Below, in pieces: positions 1 through 7,491 of a DNA stretch of 64,000 nucleotides. A program made the position numbers and the translations under genes. Numbering within the stretch: the stretch's first letter is position 1; the number at the start of each line of letters is the position of its first letter. The notes below the pieces were generated by a model. That model ran no database searches. It was given only the letters and a program-made list of their open reading frames with translations, and was not told the origin of the DNA. The DNA is from Candidatus Flexicrinis proximus (GTDB lineage: Bacteria > Chloroflexota > Anaerolineae > Aggregatilineales > Phototrophicaceae), in the NCBI GenBank assembly GCA_016712885.1, contig JADJQF010000002.1, positions 620,001-684,000 on the forward strand, read 5' to 3'.

Positions 1-415
1 GGTCGAGGCCGTCCGCCATGCCCGTGCGGTGATCGGCGAAATCCGCCGTCTGACCAGCATGGACGAGGACGAATTGTTCACGTATGCCAAGAACATCCAG
101 GCGCCGTACGCACTCGTTGTCGAGACCGCGAAACTCGGCCGCCTGCCGGTGGTCAACTTTGCCGCGGGCGGCGTTGCTACCCCGGCTGACGCGGCGCTGA
201 TGATGCAGTTGGGCGTCGACGGCGTATTTGTCGGCAGCGGTATCTTTAAGAGTGGGAACCCCGCCCTGCGCGCAAAAGCAATCGTCGAGGCGGTAACGCA
301 CTACAACAACCCGGAAGTCCTGCTGCGCGTTAGCCGTGGGCTTGGCGAGGCAATGGTCGGGATAAATGTGAGCACGATGCCTGAGGGTGACAAAATCGCG
401 CACCGCGGCTGGTAG
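1..415 (+). CDS. pdxS: Pyridoxal 5'-phosphate synthase lyase subunit PdxS, 3' part
   Basis: The 5' end lies outside the window; the frame is open from base 2, so about 137 C-terminal residues are present. PdxS makes pyridoxal 5'-phosphate from ribose 5-phosphate, glyceraldehyde 3-phosphate and ammonia supplied by PdxT. Seen here: the conserved EIRRLTSMDEDELF and VVNFAAGGVATPADAALMMQ stretches, the phosphate-binding GSGIFKS loop and the usual C-terminal Gly-Trp. No pdxT follows: the gene is closed by a hairpin 15 bases downstream, so the amidotransferase subunit must be encoded elsewhere or lie upstream of this window. Confidence 0.96.
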   Translation, partial: VEAVRHARAVIGEIRRLTSMDEDELFTYAKNIQAPYALVVETAKLGRLPVVNFAAGGVATPADAALMMQLGVDGVFVGSGIFKSGNPALRAKAIVEAVTHYNNPEVLLRVSRGLGEAMVGINVSTMPEGDKIAHRGW

Positions 416-429
416 TCGGGCATTTGAAC

Positions 430-465
430 GCGGGCTGCCGAACGCGAGCGACAGCGGCAGCCCGC
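430..465. terminator. Hairpin between pdxS and the convergent PKD gene
   Basis: Perfect 11-bp stem GCGGGCTGCCG (430-440) / CGGCAGCCCGC (455-465) with a 14-base loop, just after the pdxS stop. There is no T tract, so it may be an mRNA 3'-end stabilising stem or a Rho-assisted, bidirectional terminator. Confidence 0.55.
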
Positions 466-789
466 TCAATACCTATCACCCACCACACCTACGATTTGGT
501 CGGGCAACCGGCTGACCGAGACGTTGAACAGCGTGACGCGCAGCTTCGGATAAACGCCGCCAACCAGCTCGTTGGTATCGGTTGTGCCGCCGTCGTCCGT
601 GACAGTAAGCGTAATTGTGTGTGTACCGGTCAAAAGCGTGACCTACGGCGTCGCGCCAGTCGCGATCTGCGTGCTATTTTCCGTCCGGACAACCGAAACA
701 ATAGTGCCGTCGCTGTCTGAACTTCCCGTGCCGTTCAACGTGACTTGTTCGGAGCCGTTGCTGTTGTTATCGTGTCCTGTCTGATTCGC
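466..789 (-). pseudogene. Detached remnant PKD domain of the upstream secreted protein
   Basis: Read on the minus strand from 789 to the TGA at 466-468, this gives a second PKD-like repeat: an Asn-Gln-Thr entry, EQVTLNGTGSSDSDGTI, then THTITLTVTD and DTNELV, closely parallel to the intact domain just upstream. It is cut off from the preceding gene by one extra base (the T at 790 on the + strand) and interrupted by an in-frame TAG (CTA at 643-645) where the intact copy has a serine codon. Both lesions are inferred by comparing the two repeats. After the domain the frame runs about 30 more residues without recognisable features. Confidence 0.75.
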
Positions 790-2275
790 TCCCAGCGGTG
801 GCAACCGGTGGGGCATTTACCTTGGCGACAACCTCGTCGGTATCAGTTGCACCGTCACTGTCTGTGACTGTCAATGTGATCGTGTGCGTGCCGACAGCAA
901 GATTGACTGACGGGGTTACGCCAGTAGCAATCTGCGTGATGTTTCCGCCAACCACTTCCGTCCAGACATACGACGCGATTGTGCCGTCAGCGTCACTGCT
1001 TCTCTCGCCATGTAAAGTTGCCGATTCCAATCCGTCCCCATTGATGTCATGCACAATTTGATCATCATCAGCGGTGGCATTTGGTGAAATGTTCAAGCGT
1101 ATTTCAATCGACTCGTCTAACTCTGAAGGATCGAGCAAGAGAAAATTCGCATCTCCGCTGATACCCACAAAATTCAGTTGGGAATCCTCTATTTCTTCAA
1201 TTTCGGTGCGTGCCAGTAATTCAAAATTCGCATTGTAGCGGCTAATCTCCAACTTTTCGTTTAATGGGGTGGGTGAATTGATATCCTGCCATTGATGATG
1301 ATAAATCACGTCTCCGTTTTGCATGACAGCCGCAAGGCGGGAGATATCGACAATCACATCTTCAAGCGGAAAGTTATCACTTCCCATCTCTTCTGGCGAT
1401 ATGTTTCGTACGCTCCACGCACCTAATAGAGGCTCAAAACGAAAAAGCCTCCAGCCCCAGAAGCTAAGTTGTGGTAGAGGTGCGCCAGCAATCTCTTGCC
1501 ATATGAGTCGTGGATCAGCACTTAAGACATGTATGTATATACTTCCATCATCGCCCCCAATCAAAATATTCCAAGGGAGGGTGCCAGGACCAGTCCACGC
1601 AAAATTGAAGTTATAAGAGTGCAACGTTGTTTGAGTAACGATATCGCCGATATTGATTAAAACATTAGTACGCGCTTCATTTAAGGAACAAAATATAAAC
1701 TTGCTACCCGTCCCTAGTCGCGAAATGAGACGATATCCTCCTCGATATGTGCCCCAATTATTACATGCAATCAAGCGGTCGGCATTTCCAGTCTGCGTAA
1801 ATTCAGTAACACTCCCTGTTACAAGATCAAGGCGTATCAACTTTGAATTCGATTGAGAGAAGAACAAAACGGCGTCATATTCGCTAAAAGGGACAAAATC
1901 GATTGCTAATCCCTGGAACCAAGCTGAATAAGCTGAAAGATCGTACTGAGTATAAGCTTGTTGATTATAACGACTCACATGAAGTGCGAGTGATCGTGGC
2001 GAGTAACTTGACGCGAGTATATATAGATCATTTTCTTGGCTCAACCTGATTTCACAATGCAATCCGTTCTCCCCACAGTGAACAGCAGGTAAGGTACGAC
2101 TTTGCTGGAGGGGTGATGCATTAACGACAGAACACAACGCTCCTATTATCAAGGTGGAAATTAGAGCGGCCAATATGATGACACTGTCCGTCGTCAGAGC
2201 CTTTCGGACACAAGGGGCAACAAACGAATAGACACTTTGGTGCATAAACTTACTCTGTGACGGGGGATATGACAT
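767..2275 (-). CDS. Secreted PKD-domain protein, truncated at its C-terminus
   Basis: A 502-residue protein with one N-terminal hydrophobic segment (about residues 33-52), a long middle part of unknown fold in which a PQL/W-rich, propeller-like pattern may be guessed, and a C-terminal PKD (Ig-like) domain from about residue 410, with the landmarks DINGDGLESATLHG, SSDADGTIASYVW and GTHTITLTVTDSDGATDTD. PKD domains are extracellular adhesion or spacer modules. The product ends in an out-of-frame tail right after 'NAPPVATAG', the normal linker into another PKD copy, so the original protein was longer. The gene body is visibly AT-richer than its neighbours and has no clear ribosome-binding site at either candidate start (2275 or 2245), which fits recent acquisition. 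The enzyme or ligand role is unknown. Confidence 0.7.
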   Translation of the reverse strand: MSYPPSQSKFMHQSVYSFVAPCVRKALTTDSVIILAALISTLIIGALCSVVNASPLQQSRTLPAVHCGENGLHCEIRLSQENDLYILASSYSPRSLALHVSRYNQQAYTQYDLSAYSAWFQGLAIDFVPFSEYDAVLFFSQSNSKLIRLDLVTGSVTEFTQTGNADRLIACNNWGTYRGGYRLISRLGTGSKFIFCSLNEARTNVLINIGDIVTQTTLHSYNFNFAWTGPGTLPWNILIGGDDGSIYIHVLSADPRLIWQEIAGAPLPQLSFWGWRLFRFEPLLGAWSVRNISPEEMGSDNFPLEDVIVDISRLAAVMQNGDVIYHHQWQDINSPTPLNEKLEISRYNANFELLARTEIEEIEDSQLNFVGISGDANFLLLDPSELDESIEIRLNISPNATADDDQIVHDINGDGLESATLHGERSSDADGTIASYVWTEVVGGNITQIATGVTPSVNLAVGTHTITLTVTDSDGATDTDEVVAKVNAPPVATAGSESDRTR

Positions 2276-2351
2276 GCTGAATAGTTAACCTTCTTTGGCA
2301 ACAGGATTGACGAAGGATTTCGAGATCAAACCCCGTCCAAAGCCCAGACTC

Positions 2352-3641
2352 CTACGGCTTCTGGAAAAACTTTCGCTGGAGATCGTGGATTTCCTCATCG
2401 CCGATGGGCTGCAGTGGCCCCAACGCACGCGAGCGCAGCAGCGCCTGAGCGCTGAATTCGGCGACTTCGATCCGGTCAAATGCTTCGAGCGGCGTTTTGC
2501 CGGTGACCAGCACCGCGTCGTTACGCAACAGCAAAACCGGCGTGTCGGGGGTCAGCATGCGGGCAACCGACGCCGGGTCGGTAAACACCGTGCCATAGGG
2601 GACTGACGGCATCTCGCGCAGGACGATATAGGTCTCCGGGATGAGCTTGGTGTCAAAGGGAACCTTGCGGGACACACTGAAGCTCAGGGCGCCGGGGGGC
2701 TGCGCGCTCATGATGCAGTTCACGCCCGGGTGTGCGGCGTAGATCGCACTGTGCAGGAGCACGGCACGGCTGGGGACGCGGCCAGCCTCCCGGCGGCCAT
2801 CCAGTATCCGGACCATGTCCTCCGACTCGACATATTTGCGGTCGAAGCCGAACGGCGTGATGATGAAGTCCTCGCTGCCCAGGCGCATGGACACGGTACC
2901 GCCGGTGCTGGTGACCAGCCGATGGGCGTAGGCGCGGCGGATCACTTCGCAAATTGCCCGCCGAGCCTCCAATTCGCGGCTGTCGCGTCTGGCCGGGGCG
3001 AATTCCGGAAGCTGCGCGTCCTGCCGGATCAACGCGAGTTCATCATCGGTGAGCTTTTCGATATCGCCCAGATTCGCGGCGTGGATCAGGGTTTGCGCGG
3101 CGAACTCCAGCGTCTCAAGGCGATGAAACGCGTCAAGGAGCGAGTCGCCACCGGCGACCGCGCCGTGATTCTCCAGCATGACGACGTTCGAACCGGTGGC
3201 AAACGCCTCCGAGATTCGCAGCCCCAATGCTTCCGACCCCGGCAGTTCATAGCGCGCATAACCGACCCGGCCGCAGACTTCAAATGCCTGCGGCGTGATA
3301 TGCGTATCCGGAATTTGACCGACCAGGCTGAAGGCAACCAACGCGATCGGATGTGCGTGGACGATGGCCTTCAGGTCGGGCCGGGCATTGTAAATCTGAC
3401 GATGAAACGGCAGTTCGCTCGATGGCCGGTGCGGACCGTCGGTGCGTCCGTCTGGAAATACGCGGATGATGTCTTCCGGCCGGAGCGCACCTTTGTCGAT
3501 TCCCGCCGGAGTGATCCAGATGCTCCCGTCGTCGTCGCGGATCGAGAGGTTCCCGCCGCTGGTGGTCGTGAGCCCCTGGTCGTAAATCCGGCGCATGATC
3601 TCGACAAGCTGGTGAGGCGGAGGAAGCATGGCAAAGTTCAT
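2352..3641 (-). CDS. Tandem class II aldolase, second domain degenerate
   Basis: Two class II aldolase/adducin domains in one 429-residue chain. Domain 1 (about 1-215) keeps the family's zinc and catalytic residues: Glu76 in PSSELPFH, His95/His97 in HAHP, His159 in ENHG. Domain 2 (about 225-425) aligns well but has Ala293, Ser312/Gln314 (SAQP) and Asp375 (RNDA) at those places, so it cannot bind the metal in the usual way. Class II aldolases split sugar 1-phosphates such as fuculose- or rhamnulose-1-phosphate, or act as epimerases. The start at 3641 is chosen because it begins MNFAMLPPP, follows the pfkB stop by 16 bases and has GGAG upstream; a longer frame to 3761 would overlap pfkB. It is the third gene of a minus-strand operon (aldolase, kinase, this gene). 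Confidence 0.88.
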   Translation of the reverse strand: MNFAMLPPPHQLVEIMRRIYDQGLTTTSGGNLSIRDDDGSIWITPAGIDKGALRPEDIIRVFPDGRTDGPHRPSSELPFHRQIYNARPDLKAIVHAHPIALVAFSLVGQIPDTHITPQAFEVCGRVGYARYELPGSEALGLRISEAFATGSNVVMLENHGAVAGGDSLLDAFHRLETLEFAAQTLIHAANLGDIEKLTDDELALIRQDAQLPEFAPARRDSRELEARRAICEVIRRAYAHRLVTSTGGTVSMRLGSEDFIITPFGFDRKYVESEDMVRILDGRREAGRVPSRAVLLHSAIYAAHPGVNCIMSAQPPGALSFSVSRKVPFDTKLIPETYIVLREMPSVPYGTVFTDPASVARMLTPDTPVLLLRNDAVLVTGKTPLEAFDRIEVAEFSAQALLRSRALGPLQPIGDEEIHDLQRKFFQKP

Positions 3642-3657
3642 GGGTCTGACTCCAGGA

Positions 3658-4596
3658 TTACGGAAAGGGGATGAGCTGAACGAGGGGCAGAAGACGCCGT
3701 GCTTCGTCTGGATCAAGGTTCGCGGTGCCGTACATCTGCACGACAGCGGCAGCGTACGCAAATCCGCGCCGGAGGCCCATCTCTTCCGGCTCCCCCAGCC
3801 AGATCGACTCGGCCATGCCGGCCATCACGGCATCGCCGGCGCCGCCTGTGCCAAGAACCGGGACATCAAGCGGGGGGATCATCCAGGCTTTGTCGCCCAA
3901 GACCGCCAACGCGCCGTCAGCGCCCAGGGTGACAATCACCGAACTGCCATGCGCGGCCTGAATCTCCCGCGCCGCGTTATAGGCTTCCTGCATCGTCGCG
4001 ACCGGCCGTCCAATCAGCCGGCCGATCTCGTTCTGGTTGGGTTTGATGTAGCTCGGCCGGGATTTGAGACCGGCGCTCAGATTCGGTTCGTCGGCGTCGA
4101 ACAGCACGGGGATTCCCCGCGCCCGGATCATGGCGATCCATTCGGTATAGACCGACGGCGGCATATTTCGCGGCAGGGTCCCGCCCAGCATCACACAGGC
4201 AGCGGTGTCGAGCGACTGCTCCAGTTTTTCGGTCAGGGCCGTGATGTGTGCCGGGCTGACCTGCAGCGAGTCGGTGGTAATGGTGGTGTGCGATCCATCC
4301 GCTTCGCTGTAGATCAGGACGTTGACGCGGGATTCCCCGCCGACTTCCAGGAAATCGTGTTCGACCCCGAGCGCGCCAAGGATCGATTTTACGCGCTCGC
4401 CCATGGTCCCCGCCGTGAATCCCAGCGCAAAGCTCGGCTGGCCGAGCTGGCCGAGGATGTGCGAGACGTCGGTTGGCTTGCCGCCAATCGTGTAGATGGT
4501 CTGTCGCGCGCGAATCGTCTGACCGGGGATGAAGGCCGGGATCAGCAGAGTCTGGTCAATCGTGGTATTGGGGGTGACGGTGACAATGCGCCCCAT
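3658..4596 (-). CDS. PfkB-family sugar kinase (1-phosphofructokinase/tagatose-6-P kinase type)
   Basis: A 312-residue ribokinase-fold kinase. It opens with MGRIVTVTPNTTIDQT, the FruK/LacC-type N-terminus rather than the ribokinase one, has GGKPTDVSHILGQLG near residue 40 for substrate and the GTGGAGDAVMAG anion-hole/catalytic Asp motif near residue 255. Expected reaction: ATP-dependent phosphorylation of a phosphorylated ketose or free sugar, giving a substrate for an aldolase. It sits between two class II aldolase genes, 12 bases after the one upstream and 16 before the one downstream, so kinase and aldolases probably act in one pathway. The substrate cannot be read from sequence. Confidence 0.85.
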   Translation of the reverse strand: MGRIVTVTPNTTIDQTLLIPAFIPGQTIRARQTIYTIGGKPTDVSHILGQLGQPSFALGFTAGTMGERVKSILGALGVEHDFLEVGGESRVNVLIYSEADGSHTTITTDSLQVSPAHITALTEKLEQSLDTAACVMLGGTLPRNMPPSVYTEWIAMIRARGIPVLFDADEPNLSAGLKSRPSYIKPNQNEIGRLIGRPVATMQEAYNAAREIQAAHGSSVIVTLGADGALAVLGDKAWMIPPLDVPVLGTGGAGDAVMAGMAESIWLGEPEEMGLRRGFAYAAAVVQMYGTANLDPDEARRLLPLVQLIPFP

Positions 4597-4608
4597 GACT
4601 CATCTACC

Positions 4609-5298
4609 CTATTCGGTGTAAGAGCCGATGACTTCTTCCATGCGCGCCCGCTCCGTCTCCATCATCGGACTGGCGCCGAGCGCCCGCGACTGCAGGATGA
4701 TGTAGGCGTTATTGTCCAACCGTTCGACGGCATCGTACGCAGCAAAAAGATCTCTGCCCATCAGGAACAGCCCATGCCACGGCGCAATTGTGCCGGCGGC
4801 ATGCCCCTTGATGCGCTGCTCACGGCCTTTCATGCTGGCGGCGACGTTCTCCGCAAGGACCTTGCTGTGGGCTGGCGCATAGCCGACAACCGGCGTGACG
4901 CCGAACTTCCGGTTGGCTTCCAGAACCGGAGGCATCGGGGTCGCGGTGGCGGCGAACACTAGAAGGTTTTGCGCGTGAGCATGGATAACGCCGGTGCCGT
5001 ATTCGCCAAATTCGCGGTGTAACCGGAGATGCACCTGGCTCTCGCGGCTAATGGTGCCGGCGCCGACGAGGACCTCCCCTTCGAAGTTGACAACCAGCAC
5101 GTCTTCCGGCGTCAGCTGCCACTGGCGCTGCGAGCCGGAATAGCGGGGTGAAATACAGACAAGCTCACCGACACGTTCGCTGATGTTGCCGCCGGCGGCA
5201 TCGGTCAGGCGCCGGGCAAACATCATCTGACCGACACGCGCAATACGCTCGCGCGACTTCTGGATTGCGTGATCGCGACGAATCTCTTCGGTGGTCAT
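4609..5298 (-). CDS. Class II aldolase/adducin-family protein
   Basis: A single-domain, 229-residue class II aldolase. The family residues are present: Glu86 (SRES), His106/His108 in HAHAQ, and His175 in a variant PWHG instead of NHG. The N-terminal AAGGNIS phosphate-binding loop is near residue 35. It probably cleaves a ketose 1-phosphate to dihydroxyacetone phosphate plus an aldehyde, or epimerises a pentulose phosphate. It is the first gene of a minus-strand operon with the PfkB kinase and the tandem aldolase, and is divergent from the alcohol dehydrogenase at 5427, which carries a DeoR-type operator in the shared 128-base spacer. Confidence 0.87.
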   Translation of the reverse strand: MTTEEIRRDHAIQKSRERIARVGQMMFARRLTDAAGGNISERVGELVCISPRYSGSQRQWQLTPEDVLVVNFEGEVLVGAGTISRESQVHLRLHREFGEYGTGVIHAHAQNLLVFAATATPMPPVLEANRKFGVTPVVGYAPAHSKVLAENVAASMKGREQRIKGHAAGTIAPWHGLFLMGRDLFAAYDAVERLDNNAYIILQSRALGASPMMETERARMEEVIGSYTE

Positions 5299-5395
5299 TG
5301 CGTACCCCCTCTATTGCGCCGAATGGCGGCCTTCAAACGTTGCGTCCGCAATCCTGCCGTGCCAAGCGCGAGAGGGCGTAGACGTGTTATGTTAT

Positions 5396-5401
5396 TATAA
5401 T
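5396..5401 (+). promoter_or_regulatory. Probable -10 box of the alcohol dehydrogenase promoter
   Basis: An exact TATAAT within TTATTATAAT. A start point about 7 bases on would give a leader of about 20 bases without an obvious Shine-Dalgarno. No good -35 box is visible, so an activator may be needed. Confidence 0.5.
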
Positions 5402-5412
5402 TCGACAGAATA

Positions 5413-5427
5413 CGAAAGCAAACGAAA
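5413..5427 (+). promoter_or_regulatory. DeoR-type operator overlapping the dehydrogenase start codon
   Basis: CGAAAGCAAACGAAA, a direct repeat of CGAAA with a 10-base step. The same 15 bases occur, inverted, at 14352-14366 before the kinase/transporter operon, and a partial copy precedes the deoR gene. Located just downstream of the TATAAT box, it would block transcription when occupied. Confidence 0.65.
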
Positions 5428-6584
5428 TGGCTTCATTTGAGTTTGCCACCGCGCAGCAAATCATCTTCGGTCAGGGAAAGCTGGCTGAGCTTGGGCGCAT
5501 TGCCGGCGCATACGGTTCACGCGCGCTGGTCGTCACGTCAGGTTCAGAGGCGCGGGCACAGTCACTCTACTCAATAATCACCGCAGCCGGCATCACCTAC
5601 TCCACGTTCGGAGTGACCGGCGAACCCACGATCGTGCTGGCGCGGCAGGGTGTCGAGGCGGCGCGAAACGCTGATGTTGAATTTGTGATCGGCTTTGGCG
5701 GCGGCGCGGCGATTGACGCAGGCAAGGCAATTGCGGCGCTAACGACCAACCCGGGCGACCCGATGGACTATCTCGAAGTCATCGGGCGCGGCCTGCCGCT
5801 GACGAATGTACCGCTGCCCTTTATCGCCATCCCGACCACAGCCGGCACCGGCGCCGAGGTGACGCGTAACGCCGTGCTGGCTTCGACCGAACATCAGGTC
5901 AAGGTCAGCCTGCGCTCGCCGTTGATGCTTCCGCGTGTGGCGCTGATCGACCCGGCCCAGATGCTCAGTCTGCCGCCTGCTGTAACTGCAAGCACTGGCA
6001 TGGATGCGCTCACGCAGGTGATCGAGCCGTTTGTCAGCCCTGCGGCCAATCCGATGACGGACGCCTTGTGCCGTGACGGCATCCTGCGGGCGGCACGTTC
6101 GCTGCGCCGCGTCTATGTGGATGGCAGCGACATCGAAGCACGGGAGGATATGGCGCTCGCGGCGTTATTCGGCGGGCTGGCACTGGCGAACGCCAAACTC
6201 GGCGCCGTCCACGGATTCGCCGCTCCGATCGGCGGCATGTTCGATGCGCCGCATGGCGCGGTGTGCGCGGCGCTGCTCGCACCCGTGATCCGTGCCAACA
6301 TCTCCGCGCTCCAATCGCGGGCGCCGCAGCACCCGGCGCTGGAGCGCTACGGTGAAATTGCCCGCATGGTGACCGGGAATCCTAATGCTTCGCTGGCTGA
6401 TGGTGCCGACTGGGTGGCATCACTGACTCACGAGTGCGCGATACCCGGACTGCAGGCCTACGGTATCGATTCAACCGTGCTTTCCGACATTGCCAGAAAA
6501 GCGGCCCAGGCTAGTTCGATGAAAGGCAACCCAGTTGAGCTTACCCATGACGAACTGGTGACGATCCTGAGCGAGGCGCTGTAG
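5427..6584 (+). CDS. Iron-type (group III) alcohol dehydrogenase
   Basis: A 385-residue iron-dependent alcohol dehydrogenase-fold enzyme: N-terminal NAD(P) domain with FGGGAAIDAGK near residue 90, PTTAGTGAEVT near 137 and the C-terminal metal domain. Metal ligands expected at D-x3-H...H...H appear as Asp193, Gln197, His262 and His276. The His-to-Gln change is, as I recall, shared with maleylacetate reductase-like members. In a sugar-phosphate aldolase locus the natural guess is reduction of the aldehyde product (for example lactaldehyde to propanediol, as FucO does). It is the only plus-strand gene of the locus but carries the same DeoR operator, so it is probably co-regulated. Confidence 0.85.
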   Translation: MASFEFATAQQIIFGQGKLAELGRIAGAYGSRALVVTSGSEARAQSLYSIITAAGITYSTFGVTGEPTIVLARQGVEAARNADVEFVIGFGGGAAIDAGKAIAALTTNPGDPMDYLEVIGRGLPLTNVPLPFIAIPTTAGTGAEVTRNAVLASTEHQVKVSLRSPLMLPRVALIDPAQMLSLPPAVTASTGMDALTQVIEPFVSPAANPMTDALCRDGILRAARSLRRVYVDGSDIEAREDMALAALFGGLALANAKLGAVHGFAAPIGGMFDAPHGAVCAALLAPVIRANISALQSRAPQHPALERYGEIARMVTGNPNASLADGADWVASLTHECAIPGLQAYGIDSTVLSDIARKAAQASSMKGNPVELTHDELVTILSEAL

Positions 6585-6632
6585 CTAGAGCCCCGCCGCA
6601 GCACAGGCGCCGCGAGATGCGGATGATGTCCG

Positions 6633-7397
6633 CTAACTGTTGGGACGCGCGAACTGGTTGCGGCGGTAGATTTCATCAGGCCGGCGCACGATGTGATTGA
6701 CCTCTTCTTCGCTGAGGAAGACTGGCCCTCCCAGCGCAGACGCGCCGGCGAAAACCCGCGCACCCTTGATCGCCATCATGGTGATATTAAGGGCTTCGCG
6801 CGCGGTCTGTCCCAGGGCAATCAAGCCGTGGTTTTGCAGGAGGATCACCCGCGGTGCTTCGCCTTCGTCCTGCATATAGGCTCGCACGGCATCGCGGATG
6901 GCGAGCGCCAGGGGCAGCCCCGGATCTGCATACCCGACGAAAACGCTGCGCGGGCCGCAAAGGACCGCTTCATCCGGAAAACTCCGGCGGGTCGCAAACT
7001 CCGCAGCGCGCGGGCTGCACAGGATCTGAACGACCGATGTGGGATGCGTGTGAGCGATGAAACGCGCCCCGCATTCCGCCAGCAGCAGCGCGTGAAACGT
7101 GACTTCGATGGAGGGATCGGGGGCGCCAGCATCCAACTTGGCCGCTCGTGCTTCGGCTTTCTGCTGTTCCATCTTAGGGGCAGGACTGGCGTCCACAAGC
7201 CGCAGAATCGGGCTAAGGCGGACGGCGACCAGACCCGAGGGCTCGATCGTCTCCATCTGCTGTCCGCTAGCCTTAATCAGGAACGTATCTTCGTCGACCC
7301 GCGCGGAAGTATTGCCCTCCCCGATGATTACGCAATCCCGGGAAGGTTCGCCAAGCGTACGCGTCAGCGTCCACAGTTCATGAAGCAGGTCTGTCAC
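6633..7397 (-). CDS. Class II aldolase-family protein, last gene of the sugar-uptake operon
   Basis: A 254-residue class II aldolase-fold protein of the larger type with a GEGNTSAR loop (26-33), Glu98 (PSIEV), His116/His118 in HTHP and His190 in QNHG, so the full metal and catalytic set is kept. The N-terminal part resembles the aldolase half of bifunctional rhamnulose-1-phosphate aldolase/dehydrogenases. It lies downstream of the sugar-binding protein gene, separated by 94 bases with a hairpin, and is convergent with the alcohol dehydrogenase. It is the best candidate for cleavage of the phosphate made by the RhaB-like kinase of the same operon. Confidence 0.82.
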   Translation of the reverse strand: MTDLLHELWTLTRTLGEPSRDCVIIGEGNTSARVDEDTFLIKASGQQMETIEPSGLVAVRLSPILRLVDASPAPKMEQQKAEARAAKLDAGAPDPSIEVTFHALLLAECGARFIAHTHPTSVVQILCSPRAAEFATRRSFPDEAVLCGPRSVFVGYADPGLPLALAIRDAVRAYMQDEGEAPRVILLQNHGLIALGQTAREALNITMMAIKGARVFAGASALGGPVFLSEEEVNHIVRRPDEIYRRNQFARPNS

Positions 7398-7425
7398 CGC
7401 CGCACCTTTCCCCTAGAAAGAGACG

Positions 7426-7458
7426 GGCGGCAGGGGCGCACAACGCACCTCTGCCGCC
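7426..7458 (-). other. Intercistronic hairpin after the sugar-binding protein gene
   Basis: Stem GGCGGCAG (7426-7433) / CTGCCGCC (7451-7458), extendable with a mismatch, in the spacer after the binding-protein stop. Such stems often raise binding-protein mRNA levels over downstream genes. Confidence 0.45.
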
Positions 7459-7491
7459 ACGAATCTGGATTCGATGTCTTCTGACCAGCGA

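Noticed and set aside
424..1061. Three plus-strand frames near the left end
   Set aside because: They run antisense over the PKD domains; their Ser/Val/Thr-rich sequence is the mirror of the PKD coding strand.
3628..4962. 444-codon open frame on the plus strand over the PfkB and aldolase genes
   Set aside because: It is antisense to two genes with clear family motifs and its translation has the Arg/Asp/His-rich look of a shadow frame.
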